Below are positions 1-8,430 of a stretch of DNA of 16,711 nt, piece after piece (position 1 is the first letter of the stretch; the number at the start of each line of letters is the position of its first letter). Origin of the DNA: Peptococcaceae bacterium. Lineage in GTDB: Bacteria; Bacillota; Desulfotomaculia; Desulfotomaculales; UBA12532. Both the position numbers and the translations under genes were made by a program. The DNA lies in NCBI GenBank assembly GCA_003445475.1, contig DMDP01000097.1, forward strand, positions 1-16,711. The letters run 5' to 3'. A model generated the notes under the pieces. The model was not told the origin of the DNA. It did no database searches and worked only from the letters and a program-made list of their open reading frames with translations.

Positions 1-1
1 G

Positions 2-511
2 GAACCCGGGCTCATGCGGAAGGTAGACGAGGCCTATTTCCGCCGGGTTGAGGCCATCGAGTTTGCCGTCAAGTACGACGACGGCAAGGACCCCCGGGGG
101 ATAACCCAGGCGGATATCGTGGTTCTGGGCGTGTCGCGCACCGGCAAAACGCCCCTTTGCATGTACCTGGCGCATAAAGGGATCAAGGCGGCCAACACGC
201 CCCTGGTTCCCGAGGTGCCGCCGCCGCAGGAGATCTTCAACCTCCCGTCGCACCGGCTGATCGGCCTCGTTATCGATCCTGAAAAACTGCTGAGTATCAG
301 GCGGGAGAGACTGCGTACCCTGGGACTGCCGGCCCAAGCCGACTACGCCAACCAGGAACGTATACAAAAGGAGCTTGCCTATGCGCAGGAGATCATGCGC
401 CGGGCCGGTTGCTCGGTCATCGACGTGACCAACAAGGCGGTGGAGGAAACGGCCGGCCGGGTGCTGGAGATATATTACCGGGGTATGAGATTGGCGTCGG
501 AGACCGTATAG
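2..511 (+). CDS. ppsR: PEP synthase regulatory protein, 5'-truncated by the window edge
   Basis: This is the C-terminal part of a DUF299-family bifunctional kinase/pyrophosphorylase. Family members use ADP to phosphorylate, and phosphate to dephosphorylate, a threonine next to the catalytic histidine of PEP synthase or pyruvate phosphate dikinase. The frame is open back to base 2 and reads [20 protein letters not shown], which is internal family sequence, so the ATG at base 14 is not the true start. About 169 residues are present against roughly 270 for the family; the N-terminal part lies outside. The P-loop-like ADP motif [10 protein letters not shown] is visible near bases 127-156, with a conserved [13 protein letters not shown] stretch downstream. 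The closest family motif I know is GVSRTSKTPL, so the S-to-G change is a small variation. ppsA follows 76 bases later, which points to PEP synthase rather than a dikinase as the target. Confidence 0.93.
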   Translation, partial: EPGLMRKVDEAYFRRVEAIEFAVKYDDGKDPRGITQADIVVLGVSRTGKTPLCMYLAHKGIKAANTPLVPEVPPPQEIFNLPSHRLIGLVIDPEKLLSIRRERLRTLGLPAQADYANQERIQKELAYAQEIMRRAGCSVIDVTNKAVEETAGRVLEIYYRGMRLASETV

Positions 512-534
512 AAGACCGCCGCAAAACTTCGCCT

Positions 535-558
535 GCCAACAAATACTCGCTGGTTGGC
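535..558. repeat. Inverted repeat in the ppsR-ppsA gap
   Basis: GCCAAC (535-540) and GTTGGC (553-558) are perfect complements separated by 12 bases, 30 bases before the ppsA start. There is no T-run after it, so it does not look like a terminator. It could be a weak RNA hairpin, an operator half-site pair, or chance. Confidence 0.3.
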
Positions 559-587
559 GAAAAGAATAAGAGGGAGAGGGGTTGACG

Positions 588-2924
588 ATGTCTTCCTACC
601 GTTTTGTCAAATGGTTCGCCGAACTCGGCAAGGACGACGTGGGTCTCGTGGGCGGCAAGGGGGCCAACCTGGGGGAAATGACGCGGGCCGGCATTGCCGT
701 GCCCCCGGGTTTTTGCGTGACGGCGGAGGCTTACAGGTACTTCGTCGAGCGTATGGAGTTGCAGCCCAAGATCCGCGCGTTGATCAAGCAGACGGATATC
801 AACGACGTGGAGCAGTTAACCTTGAACACCGCCCGCATCCGGGATCTGATTAAGGCTACCCCCGTGCCCCCGGAAATTGCCGACGAAATAACACGGGCCT
901 ACCGGGAACTCGGCGACGACGTGCCGGTGGCGGTGCGGAGTTCGGCCACCGCAGAGGACCTGCCCGAAGCGTCTTTCGCGGGGCAGCAGGATACCTATCT
1001 GAATATAAAGGGCGCGGCGGCCGTGGTGGAACACGTGCGGCGCTGCTGGGCCTCCCTGTGGACGGCCCGGGCCACCTCGTACCGGGAAAGTCACGGCTTC
1101 GACCACTTTACGGTTTACCTTTCGGCCGTCGTCCAGAAACTGATTCAGGCCAGCAGGTCCGGGGTGGCTTTTACCGCCAACCCTGTTACCGGCAACCGCC
1201 AGGAGATAATGATCAACGCCAGCTGGGGCCTGGGGGAGGCCATCGTCTCGGGCACCGTCACGCCGGACGAATACATCGTCAACAAGACCACGTGGCAGAT
1301 CGTGGACAAGACGATTGCCGAGAAGACCACCATGATTATCAACGACCCGGAGCGGGACCTGGGCACGGTCAAGGTGCCGGTGGCCGAAAAGCTCGGCCCC
1401 GAATATGTCAGGACCCAGTGCCTCACGGACGAGGAAGTGGTGGCGCTGGCGAAAGAGTTTCAGCGTGTTGAGGACCACTACCGGTTCCCGCAGGATATCG
1501 AATGGGCCTACGATGCCGGCGACGAGCGGTTTTACATTCTCCAGGCGCGGCCCATTACCACCCTGGCGGAGACCGGCGAGGGCGAAGTCCTGGTCAAGGG
1601 GATGGCTGCTTCGCCCGGCGTCGCAACCGGCCGCGTCATCCTTGTGCGAACGGTGGAGGACATCGTAGGGGTTAAGGAAGGGGATGTCCTGGTCACCGTC
1701 ATGACCAACCCGGACATGGTTCCGGCCATGAAGAAGGCGGCGGCCATCGTTACCGACGAAGGCGGGCGTACCTGCCACGCGGCCATCGTTTCGCGTGAGC
1801 TCGGTATCCCTTGCATCGTGGGCACCAAGACCGCCACGCAGGTACTGAAGCCGGGGACGGAAGTCACCGTGGACGCCACGAGGGGCGTCGTTTACAAGGG
1901 CCGGGTACGGCAACAGGAAGACGCGGCGGCCGCCACTGCCCCGCAGGTGCCGGGGGGCGCGGTTTTCCCGCCGCACATTCTCAAGGAGATCTACCCGGTA
2001 ACCGGGACCAAGATCTACATGAACCTGGGCCAGCCGGAAGCGATCAGCCGCTACCAGGACCTGCCTTTTGACGGGATCGGGTTAATGCGTACGGAGTTCA
2101 TTTTCACCGACCACATCGGCGCACACCCGATGTATCTCTTGCGGACCGGGCAGGAAAAACTGTTCATCGACCGACTGGCGGACGGGATTGCCGCCGTGGC
2201 CCAGGCCGCCTTTCCCCGCCCGGTGGTGGTGCGGTTCAGCGACTTCCGCACCAACGAGTTCCGGGGGCTGCAAGGCGGCGAAGAGGTGGAACCGGTGGAA
2301 AACAACCCCATGCTGGGGTGGCGCGGCGTGGCCCGGTACATCTCGCCCGAGTACGAGGGCGGCTTCCGCCTTGAATGCCGTGCCATGCGCAAAGTGCGCG
2401 AGGAGTACCACCTGACCAACGTCTGGGCCATGCTGCCTTTTGTGCGGACAACCTGGGAGGTCGAAAGGGTGCTGGCCATTATGGCCTCCGAGGGCCTGCA
2501 GTCCAACCGGAACTTCCGGGTGTGGATTATGGCCGAGGTGCCTTCGGTGGTGTTTTTGGCCGAGCAGTTCAGCCCGCTGGTGGACGGGTTCAGCATCGGC
2601 TCCAACGACCTGACCCAGCTGATCCTGGGGGCCGACCGCGATTCGGGCATCCTGGACAACATGGGCTATTTTGACGAGCGCGACCCCGCCGTGCAGACGG
2701 CCATCGCGCACCTGATCGCGGTCGCCCACAAGTACGGTAAAACCGTTTCTATCTGCGGGCAGGGGCCTTCGGTTTATCCCGAATTCACCGAGTTCCTGGT
2801 GAGGAACGGCATCGACAGCGTCAGCGTGAACCCCGACACCGTAGTGCACACACGCCGCCTGGTGGCCAGCGTCGAGCAGAAGATCCTGCTGGATGGCTTG
2901 AGGGCGGGGAAAAGCGGAGGCTGA
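588..2924 (+). CDS. ppsA: Phosphoenolpyruvate synthase (pyruvate, water dikinase)
   Basis: This cytoplasmic enzyme makes PEP from pyruvate and ATP, releasing AMP and phosphate, as the entry step of gluconeogenesis; acetogens and other autotrophs need it to build sugars from acetyl-CoA. The chain is 778 residues, close to the usual ~790. Domains in order are an N-terminal ATP-grasp-like nucleotide-binding domain (about 15-340, with GGKGANLGEM near its start), the mobile phosphohistidine domain with GGRTCHAAIVSRELG (catalytic His397, regulatory Thr395), and the C-terminal PEP/pyruvate barrel with GSNDLTQLILGADRDS and active-site Cys723 in CGQGPS. I chose ATG 588 because the AGGGAGAGG ribosome site (571-579) suits it; TTG 582 is an in-frame alternative only two codons earlier. 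Thr395 two residues before His397 is the expected target of the upstream ppsR product. The gene ends 4 bases before thpR, so the three genes are probably co-transcribed. Confidence 0.96.
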   Translation: MSSYRFVKWFAELGKDDVGLVGGKGANLGEMTRAGIAVPPGFCVTAEAYRYFVERMELQPKIRALIKQTDINDVEQLTLNTARIRDLIKATPVPPEIADEITRAYRELGDDVPVAVRSSATAEDLPEASFAGQQDTYLNIKGAAAVVEHVRRCWASLWTARATSYRESHGFDHFTVYLSAVVQKLIQASRSGVAFTANPVTGNRQEIMINASWGLGEAIVSGTVTPDEYIVNKTTWQIVDKTIAEKTTMIINDPERDLGTVKVPVAEKLGPEYVRTQCLTDEEVVALAKEFQRVEDHYRFPQDIEWAYDAGDERFYILQARPITTLAETGEGEVLVKGMAASPGVATGRVILVRTVEDIVGVKEGDVLVTVMTNPDMVPAMKKAAAIVTDEGGRTCHAAIVSRELGIPCIVGTKTATQVLKPGTEVTVDATRGVVYKGRVRQQEDAAAATAPQVPGGAVFPPHILKEIYPVTGTKIYMNLGQPEAISRYQDLPFDGIGLMRTEFIFTDHIGAHPMYLLRTGQEKLFIDRLADGIAAVAQAAFPRPVVVRFSDFRTNEFRGLQGGEEVEPVENNPMLGWRGVARYISPEYEGGFRLECRAMRKVREEYHLTNVWAMLPFVRTTWEVERVLAIMASEGLQSNRNFRVWIMAEVPSVVFLAEQFSPLVDGFSIGSNDLTQLILGADRDSGILDNMGYFDERDPAVQTAIAHLIAVAHKYGKTVSICGQGPSVYPEFTEFLVRNGIDSVSVNPDTVVHTRRLVASVEQKILLDGLRAGKSGG

Positions 2925-2928
2925 TGGC

Positions 2929-3498
2929 GTGTCGGCAAGAATGCGCCTTTTCTGGGCGGTCACGTTCCCGGAGGAGGTGAAGCAGGGGCTTGACCTGCTC
3001 CGCGAAAAATGGTCGCCCTTTTTGCCGGGCGCCAAGTGGGTCCAACGGGAAAACTTCCACCTTACCGTCAAGTTCCTGGGCGAGGTAGACGTGTCCCTGG
3101 TGTCGGCGCTCGGCGAAGCGGCGGCCCAGGACGTCCCCCGCGTGGCGCCTTTCGACATCGAGCTGGACGGCTGGGGCACTTTCGGACGTCCGCCGCGGGT
3201 TTTATGGGTGGGTGTCGGCGGCGACCTTGCGGCGCTGGAGGAGCTGTGGCGGGCGGTCGAGGAAGCCGCGGCCAGGTTCGGTTTCGTTCCGGAGAAAAAG
3301 TTTGCGGCGCACGTTACGCTGGCGCGGCTTCGGCAGCCCCAGGGCGTGGAGGCGCTGCGGCAGCGGGCGGAGGCGGATCTGGCGCAGGCCGGGATGCCGT
3401 ACCGGGTCACCGTCGGCGAGTTGCACCTGATGCAAAGCCATCTTACGCGGCACGGCCCCAATTACGCAAGCATTTTGCGCCTCCACCTTGGCAGGTAA
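2929..3498 (+). CDS. thpR: RNA 2',3'-cyclic phosphodiesterase (2H family)
   Basis: This is a member of the 2H phosphoesterase superfamily (the LigT/ThpR group), which opens 2',3'-cyclic phosphates at RNA ends and in some members ligates tRNA halves in vitro. The 189-residue chain has the two signature motifs: HLTV at His44/Thr46 and HVTL at His128/Thr130, about 84 residues apart as expected for the paired lobes. The start is GTG 2929, eight bases after a GGAGG at 2916-2920; a later ATG at codon 5 is possible. Only four bases separate it from the ppsA stop, so it is almost certainly translated from the ppsA message. No functional link to PEP synthesis is known to me, and the pairing may only be economical gene packing. 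Confidence 0.92.
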   Translation: MSARMRLFWAVTFPEEVKQGLDLLREKWSPFLPGAKWVQRENFHLTVKFLGEVDVSLVSALGEAAAQDVPRVAPFDIELDGWGTFGRPPRVLWVGVGGDLAALEELWRAVEEAAARFGFVPEKKFAAHVTLARLRQPQGVEALRQRAEADLAQAGMPYRVTVGELHLMQSHLTRHGPNYASILRLHLGR

Positions 3499-3511
3499 TC
3501 TTATACAGGGG

Positions 3512-3540
3512 TTGAGATGCGAGAACGACCGGCGTATATT
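3512..3540 (+). promoter_or_regulatory. SigA-type promoter for the flavoprotein gene
   Basis: TTGAGA (3512-3517) and TATATT (3535-3540) are separated by exactly 17 bases, each differing from the consensus TTGACA/TATAAT by one base. The predicted transcription start is near 3547, about 28 bases before ATG 3575. The promoter lies just after the thpR stop at 3498. Confidence 0.72.
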
Positions 3541-3574
3541 ATATAGATACGTGTTAAGAGTAGGGGAAAAAGCT

Positions 3575-4204
3575 ATGCTGCTTGTGGTGGCCGTCAACGG
3601 CAGCCCGCGCCGCGACGGCAATACGGTGAAACTACTGGCGTGTGCGCTGGAGGAAGCGATGAAACGCGGGGCCGAGACCGTTCTCCTCCACGCCGTCGAG
3701 GGTATGGCCGGCTTAAAGGCCCAGTATTGCCTTCATTGTTCTTCACCGTGCAAGGGGGGCTGCTACGAGGGCACCAGGCTGGCCGAGATGTTTGACATCC
3801 TGCGGCAGGCGGACGGATTACTCCTTGGCAGCCCGGTATACTTCGGCACGGTGGCCGCGCCTCTCAAGGCTTTTTGGGATAAAACGCGGTGTCTCCGCAA
3901 GGAAAAGGCGCTTCTGAACGTCGTGGGTGGAGGCGTGGTGACCGGGGCTTCCCGCTTCGGCGGACAGGAGGCCACCCTGCGCGCGTTGCACGAAATGATG
4001 CTCAGCCAGGGCATGACCATTGTCGGCGACGGGCATCTTACGGACGCCGACGCCGGCCACCACGGTGCCTGTGCGCAGGAACCGGTCTTGAACGACAGGT
4101 GGGCCTTGGAGCGAGCCCGTGTTCTGGGGCGCCGGGTGTTTGAAGTGGCGCAGGCTACGGTACCGCTGCGACAAACCTGCACGGCGGCGCGGGTGAGCCC
4201 TTAA
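3575..4204 (+). CDS. NAD(P)H-dependent FMN reductase-like flavoprotein with a four-cysteine cluster
   Basis: This flavodoxin-fold protein of 209 residues resembles the NADPH-dependent FMN reductase / iron-sulfur flavoprotein group. It has the FMN phosphate loop NGSPRRDGNT at residues 8-17 and the isoalloxazine-contact stretch GSPVYFGT at 85-92, both standard for the fold. Between them is CLHCSSPCKGGC, with Cys52, Cys55, Cys59 and Cys63 spaced CX2CX3CX3C. Iron-sulfur flavoproteins of anaerobes carry a similar compact cluster with slightly different spacing, so an Fe-S centre is plausible but not shown. I chose ATG 3575 because AGGGGA (3562-3567) sits just upstream and because earlier in-frame starts would lie before or inside the promoter at 3512-3540. 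A terminator follows at once, so the gene is a single transcription unit. The substrate is unknown. Confidence 0.82.
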   Translation: MLLVVAVNGSPRRDGNTVKLLACALEEAMKRGAETVLLHAVEGMAGLKAQYCLHCSSPCKGGCYEGTRLAEMFDILRQADGLLLGSPVYFGTVAAPLKAFWDKTRCLRKEKALLNVVGGGVVTGASRFGGQEATLRALHEMMLSQGMTIVGDGHLTDADAGHHGACAQEPVLNDRWALERARVLGRRVFEVAQATVPLRQTCTAARVSP

Positions 4205-4238
4205 ACCCCGGGGCCCTGGACCCTGGGGTTTTCCTTTC
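4203..4238 (+). terminator. Rho-independent terminator after the flavoprotein gene
   Basis: An 11-pair stem is formed by 4203-4213 and 4221-4231 (one G-T wobble) with a seven-base loop CCCTGGA, and is followed by the pyrimidine run TCCTTTC. It begins inside the stop codon of the preceding gene and ends 28 bases before dgt. Confidence 0.8.
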
Positions 4239-4266
4239 AGACGGTTTTGGAAAAGGAGCGGATAAC

Positions 4267-5274
4267 GTGCTTCCGCCGCTGCGCCAGCGAACCGAGGAAC
4301 TGGAAGAAACCATACTTTCGCCGTACGCGTGCCGCAGCCGGGAGAGCCGGGGCCGGGAGCGGCCCGAGGAACCGTGCGCGGTAAGGACCGCGTTCCAGCG
4401 CGACCGGGACCGGATCATTCACTCGAAGAGCTTTCGCCGACTCAAGCACAAGACCCAGGTCTTCCTTATCCCGGAGGGCGACCACTACCGCACGCGGCTG
4501 ACCCACACCCTGGAGGTGGCCCAGATCGCACGCACCATCGCCCGGGCCCTGCGCCTGAACGAAGACCTTACGGAGGCTATCGCTCTGGGCCACGACCTTG
4601 GCCACACCCCTTTCGGGCACACGGGGGAAGCGGCGTTGAACGAGGTTTTTCCGGAGGGGTTCCGGCACAACGAGCAGAGCCTGCGCGTGGTGGAGGTGCT
4701 GGAGGACGGGCGTGGCCTCAACCTTACCTGGGAGGTGCGTGACGGCATCCGCCACCACACGGGGCCCGGCATGCCGGCCACACTGGAAGGCCAGGTGGTG
4801 AGGATAGCCGACCGCATAGCCTACATCAACCACGACATTGACGACGCCTTGCGCGGCGGCGTCCTTGAGCCGGACCGGCTGCCGCGGGAGTGCCTGCAGG
4901 TTCTGGGGTATTCCCACCGGGAGCGCATCAATACCATGGTTACCGACCTGATCGCCGCGAGCTGGGAGCAGCCGGTCATCCGCATGAGCCGCGAGGTGCA
5001 AGCGGCGATGGACCAATTGCGGGCCTTTCTTTTCGCCAATGTGTACGAAGGATCGGCCGCCAAAAGGGAAGAAGGCAAAGCCCGGCACGTGGTGTGCGCC
5101 CTGTACGATTATTTCGCCGCCCATCCGGAGGCGCTGCCCCCGGAATACCGGCGGCGCGTGGAAGAGTTCGGCGCAGCGCGGGTGGCCTGCGATTACATTG
5201 CCGGCATGACGGACCGGTACGCCGTTGCGGTTTTTGGGCGGCTATTTGTCCCGCAAGGGTTCCCTGTGTACTAA
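4267..5274 (+). CDS. dgt: dNTP triphosphohydrolase (dGTPase-like HD protein)
   Basis: This enzyme hydrolyses dGTP or other dNTPs to the nucleoside and triphosphate and so controls the precursor pool for replication. At 335 residues it matches the shorter dGTPase-like group rather than the ~500-residue E. coli Dgt. The HD metal site is complete: His80 in RLTHTLEVAQ, His109-Asp110 in GHDLGHTPFGH, and Asp182 in RIADRIAYINHD. The N-terminal signature RTAFQRDRDRIIHSKSFRRL is also present. The start is GTG 4267, eight bases after AAGGAG (4253-4258). I see no clear promoter in the 36 bases after the upstream terminator, so its expression may depend on read-through or a weak site. Its place before dnaG and sigA fits a replication-related operon. 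Exact dNTP specificity cannot be read from the sequence. Confidence 0.93.
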   Translation: MLPPLRQRTEELEETILSPYACRSRESRGRERPEEPCAVRTAFQRDRDRIIHSKSFRRLKHKTQVFLIPEGDHYRTRLTHTLEVAQIARTIARALRLNEDLTEAIALGHDLGHTPFGHTGEAALNEVFPEGFRHNEQSLRVVEVLEDGRGLNLTWEVRDGIRHHTGPGMPATLEGQVVRIADRIAYINHDIDDALRGGVLEPDRLPRECLQVLGYSHRERINTMVTDLIAASWEQPVIRMSREVQAAMDQLRAFLFANVYEGSAAKREEGKARHVVCALYDYFAAHPEALPPEYRRRVEEFGAARVACDYIAGMTDRYAVAVFGRLFVPQGFPVY

Positions 5275-5367
5275 GTACCCAAAAAAGGTTGCCGGTTCGG
5301 CAGGAAAATGTCCAGGGGTTAGCGAATTAACTATTAACTGCTACCCGCCTGGCTGAAGGTGGTTGCT

Positions 5368-7164
5368 GTGCGCGGGTTGCTCCCCGAAGAACTGGTTGAA
5401 GAGGTCGGTGCACGCACCGATCTCGTACAACTGGTCGGCGAATACGTGCACCTTGAAAAAAGAGGACGTCACTTTGTGGGGCTTTGCCCTTTTCACCAGG
5501 AGAAGACGCCGTCCTTCACCGTTACGCCGGAGAAGCAGCTGTTTTATTGCTTCGGGTGTGGCGTCGGGGGTAACGCCTTTAAGTTTATCATGCTTAAGGA
5601 AAACGTAAGTTTTCCCGAGGCGGTGCGCCGCCTTGCGGCGCGCGCAGGTGTCCGGGTGCCGGTGACGGTGGAACCGGATACGGGCGAAAAGGACAGGATA
5701 AGACAGGCCCACGCGCTCGCCTCCCGGTATTACCAGGAAATACTGGCGGGCCACCCGGCGGCGTCGGACGCCAGGCGTTACCTCGCCGAACGCGGCATTA
5801 CGCGCGAAATGCAGGAGCGTTTTCAGCTTGGTTACGCTCTCCCGCACTGGGATGCGCTCATAAACTATTTACAGAAGCAGGGGTACACACCTGATGAACT
5901 GGTGGCGTTCGGCCTGGCGATACACGGTGAAAAGGGCGTCTACGACCGCTTTCGCAGCCGCATCATTTTCCCGATTGCGGACGCCCAGGGGCGGGTTATA
6001 GGTTTCGGCGGGCGCGTGCTCGACAACACGCGGCACTTAACTTGCTTGAGTGCTGGGCCAAAGTACCTTAATTCGCCCGAAACGGCACTCTTCAACAAAG
6101 GAAGCGCTCTGTACGGCATCCACCTGGCGCGGGAGGGCATCCGGGAGCGCGGGTATGCCGTCCTTGTTGAAGGGTACGTTGACGTTATCACCGCGCACCA
6201 GTACGGAGTAACCAACGCGGTGGCGCCCCTGGGAACCAGCCTGACCAAAGAACAGGGCCGCCTTTTGATGCGGTACGCCATGGACGTGGTGATCGCCTTT
6301 GACGCCGATGCAGCAGGTGTCGCGGCTTCCATAAGAGGGCTTGACCTGCTGCAGGAAATTGGTTGCCGGGTCAGGGTGGTGACCATACCGCAGGGGAAGG
6401 ACCCGGACGAATTCCTGAGGCGCGAGGGGCTGGAAGCGTGGAATGCGCTCATGAACGCGGCGGTACCGCTCCTGGAGTATAAACTGGGAAAGTTCTTATC
6501 GGGGCAAAGGTGCAGCACCGCCGCGGAAAAGCTTGCCGCTCTGCGGTACGTACTACCCAATCTGAAGGCGATGCGGAACGCGGTGGAACGTGAGGAAGGC
6601 ATCCGGACGGTTGAAAGGATGCTCAGCCTTTCCTGGGAAACAATTCGAGGCGAATTAAAGAAATTTGAAGCCAACATGGAAGGAAAGCGGCCAAATTCGG
6701 ATAAAATTGCTAGCAAAAGACATAATATTGTCATTAAGGAAAGGCAAGCCGCCCGGCAGGTTGAAGCCGGACTACTGCGGTTGATGCTTGAAGATCCTGC
6801 TCTCGTGTCGAAGGCGCGCGAAGAACTGGGTGATAATTTCTTCAAGCATCGCGGGTACCGGCAGATACTTGACACTATTATCAGATTGGGTAATGATTGT
6901 CCCAGCGTGGCAGTATTGACCAACTACCTCGAGGAGGAAGAACAGAACCTGCTTGCCGCTCTGCTGGCGGATGAACTGCCGCCCGGGGATCGTGAACAGA
7001 TGGCCCGGGACTATATCGCGGCGCTGAAAAGGGCGCACCACCGCGAGCAACGGCAAGAACTCCTGCGAGATCTGGCCGCGGCGGACCGCGCAGGTGACGA
7101 CTTGCGGGTAGCCAGGTTGTTATTGGAGATAAAGAGACTTGACGCCTTGAAATCCCAGATGTGA
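5368..7164 (+). CDS. dnaG: DNA primase
   Basis: DnaG makes the RNA primers for lagging-strand synthesis and works with the replicative helicase. The chain is 598 residues, the normal length. It has the N-terminal zinc-binding domain with Cys40, His43, Cys61 and Cys64 (CPFHQEKTPSF then CFGCG), the RNA polymerase/TOPRIM core with Glu268 in VEGYVDV and Asp312/Asp314 in FDADAAG, and an alpha-helical C-terminal helicase-binding region from about residue 465. I chose GTG 5368, which has AAGGTGG (5356-5362) five bases upstream; GTG 5359 is in frame three codons earlier but overlaps that ribosome site. The 84-base gap after dgt holds only a weak promoter-like match (TGTCCA at 5309, TATTAA at 5332). 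Bases 6640-6745, the linker between core and C-terminal domain, are clearly richer in A+T than the rest. Confidence 0.97.
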   Translation: MRGLLPEELVEEVGARTDLVQLVGEYVHLEKRGRHFVGLCPFHQEKTPSFTVTPEKQLFYCFGCGVGGNAFKFIMLKENVSFPEAVRRLAARAGVRVPVTVEPDTGEKDRIRQAHALASRYYQEILAGHPAASDARRYLAERGITREMQERFQLGYALPHWDALINYLQKQGYTPDELVAFGLAIHGEKGVYDRFRSRIIFPIADAQGRVIGFGGRVLDNTRHLTCLSAGPKYLNSPETALFNKGSALYGIHLAREGIRERGYAVLVEGYVDVITAHQYGVTNAVAPLGTSLTKEQGRLLMRYAMDVVIAFDADAAGVAASIRGLDLLQEIGCRVRVVTIPQGKDPDEFLRREGLEAWNALMNAAVPLLEYKLGKFLSGQRCSTAAEKLAALRYVLPNLKAMRNAVEREEGIRTVERMLSLSWETIRGELKKFEANMEGKRPNSDKIASKRHNIVIKERQAARQVEAGLLRLMLEDPALVSKAREELGDNFFKHRGYRQILDTIIRLGNDCPSVAVLTNYLEEEEQNLLAALLADELPPGDREQMARDYIAALKRAHHREQRQELLRDLAAADRAGDDLRVARLLLEIKRLDALKSQM

Positions 7165-7166
7165 AT

Positions 7167-7195
7167 TTGACACTGCAAGTTTTAATCTGTGGACT
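7167..7195 (+). promoter_or_regulatory. Possible sigA promoter (good -35, poor -10)
   Basis: A perfect TTGACA lies at 7167-7172, three bases after the dnaG stop. At 17-base spacing the -10 position reads TGGACT, which matches only three of six consensus positions. It may be a promoter needing an activator or a different sigma factor, or chance. It is the only reasonable -35 in the dnaG-sigA gap. Confidence 0.3.
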
Positions 7196-7202
7196 AGGAG
7201 TG

Positions 7203-7339
7203 TGTTGCAAAATCACTGGCGTCCCACAAACTAACGGTGCGGGCGCCAAGACCAGTTCTGGAAAGCCCGGAGGCCGCGAAAAACGAGCATGGCGAAGCCA
7301 GGCGAAGTTTTGCAGCGGACTCCTGGGAGGCGAAAGGAG
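7203..7339 (+). other. Possible structured leader of sigA
   Basis: Bases 7203-7212 can pair with 7308-7317 (ten pairs, two of them G-T; the core is TGCAAAA with TTTTGCA). Just downstream CTCCT (7320-7324) can pair with AGGAG (7335-7339), which is the main ribosome site of sigA. The 186-base gap is long for otherwise closely packed genes. Pairing was found by eye and no energy was computed. Confidence 0.3.
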
Positions 7340-7350
7340 GGTAGGAGCGC

Positions 7351-8430
7351 ATGCAGGACCATATAAAGGAACAGCTGCAAGAGCTGGTGGAAAAGGGTAA
7401 ACAGCGTGGTAGTCTTACCTACCACGAAATTATGGACGGGTTGCAGGGCGCGGATCTCACGCCGGAGCAGATCGACGATATCTACGAAAAGCTGGCCAAC
7501 ATGGGCATCGAAGTGGTACCGGAAGTATCCGATCTGGAAACCCTGGAGCCCGAACACCATGAAGAAGAAGTCGAGGTTGACCTGTCCGTCCCGGAAGGGG
7601 TTGACATAGACGACCCGGTACGGATGTACCTCAAGGAGATCGGCCGGATTCCTCTCCTTACACCGGAAGAGGAAGTTGAACTGGCCAAGAGGATGGAGAA
7701 GGGCGACGAGGAGGCCAAGCGGCGTCTTATTGAGGCCAACCTGCGCCTGGTGGTGAGCATAGCCAAGCGGTACGTCGGCCGGGGAATGCTCTTTCTCGAC
7801 CTTATCCAGGAGGGTAACCTCGGACTTATTAAGGCCGTAGAGAAATTCGACTGGCGTAAAGGATACAAGTTCAGCACCTACGCCACGTGGTGGATCAGGC
7901 AGGCCATCACGCGGGCGATCGCCGATCAAGCGCGCACCATCCGCATCCCGGTGCATATGGTGGAGACGATTAACAAGCTGATACGGGTCTCGCGGCAACT
8001 GCTGCAAGAGCTGGGGCGCGAACCGACGCCGGAAGAAATCGCCAGGGAGATGGATATCTCGGCCGAGAAGGTGCGCGAGATCATGCGCATTGCGCAGGAA
8101 CCGGTTTCGCTGGAGACGCCCATCGGGGAAGAGGAAGACTCGCACCTGGGTGACTTCATCGAGGACCAGGACGCGCAGGCGCCGGCGGAAGAGGCCTCGT
8201 TTACGCTCCTGCGCGAACAGCTTAACGAAGTGTTGAAGACCCTTACCGAACGCGAACAGCGCGTGTTGCGGCTGCGTTTCGGCCTGGACGACGGCCGGGC
8301 GCGCACGCTCGAAGAGGTTGGCCAGAAGTTCGGCGTCACCCGGGAGCGGATTCGCCAGATCGAGGCAAAAACGCTCCGGAAACTGCGGCACCCAAGCCGC
8401 TCGAAAAAACTCAAGGACTACCTGGAGTAA
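7351..8430 (+). CDS. sigA: RNA polymerase housekeeping sigma factor (SigA/RpoD)
   Basis: This primary sigma-70 factor directs RNA polymerase to vegetative promoters. At 359 residues it is close to the Bacillus SigA (371) and lacks the long insert of proteobacterial RpoD. Region 1.1-like sequence occupies the first ~85 residues and ends in an acidic stretch. Region 1.2 follows with [17 protein letters not shown], then region 2 with the core-binding and melting segment including TYATWWIRQ at 176-184. Region 3 includes [12 protein letters not shown], and region 4.2 carries the -35 recognition helix [12 protein letters not shown] around Thr330-Glu338. The ATG start has AAAGGAGG (7333-7340) ten bases upstream. 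The candidate promoters noted in this window (3512, 8447, 8957, 15279) resemble the consensus expected for this protein. The gene ends in a strong terminator. Confidence 0.98.
   Translation: MQDHIKEQLQELVEKGKQRGSLTYHEIMDGLQGADLTPEQIDDIYEKLANMGIEVVPEVSDLETLEPEHHEEEVEVDLSVPEGVDIDDPVRMYLKEIGRIPLLTPEEEVELAKRMEKGDEEAKRRLIEANLRLVVSIAKRYVGRGMLFLDLIQEGNLGLIKAVEKFDWRKGYKFSTYATWWIRQAITRAIADQARTIRIPVHMVETINKLIRVSRQLLQELGREPTPEEIAREMDISAEKVREIMRIAQEPVSLETPIGEEEDSHLGDFIEDQDAQAPAEEASFTLLREQLNEVLKTLTEREQRVLRLRFGLDDGRARTLEEVGQKFGVTRERIRQIEAKTLRKLRHPSRSKKLKDYLE

Noticed and set aside
14..511. ATG 14 as the true start of ppsR
   Set aside because: The frame is open upstream and reads family-internal sequence (EPGL), so the gene starts outside the window.
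2082..3461. Minus-strand open frame of 459 codons across ppsA and thpR
   Set aside because: It spans two real genes in antisense and its translation is low-complexity and rich in Arg, Pro and His, as expected for a shadow frame.
3488..3574. Upstream start for the flavoprotein at ATG 3488
   Set aside because: It overlaps thpR and lies upstream of the promoter at 3512-3540; ATG 3575 has a good ribosome site and fits the fold.
5275..5367. Promoter for dnaG (TGTCCA/TATTAA)
   Set aside because: The -35 matches only three of six positions; dnaG may be read from the dgt transcript. Too weak to list.
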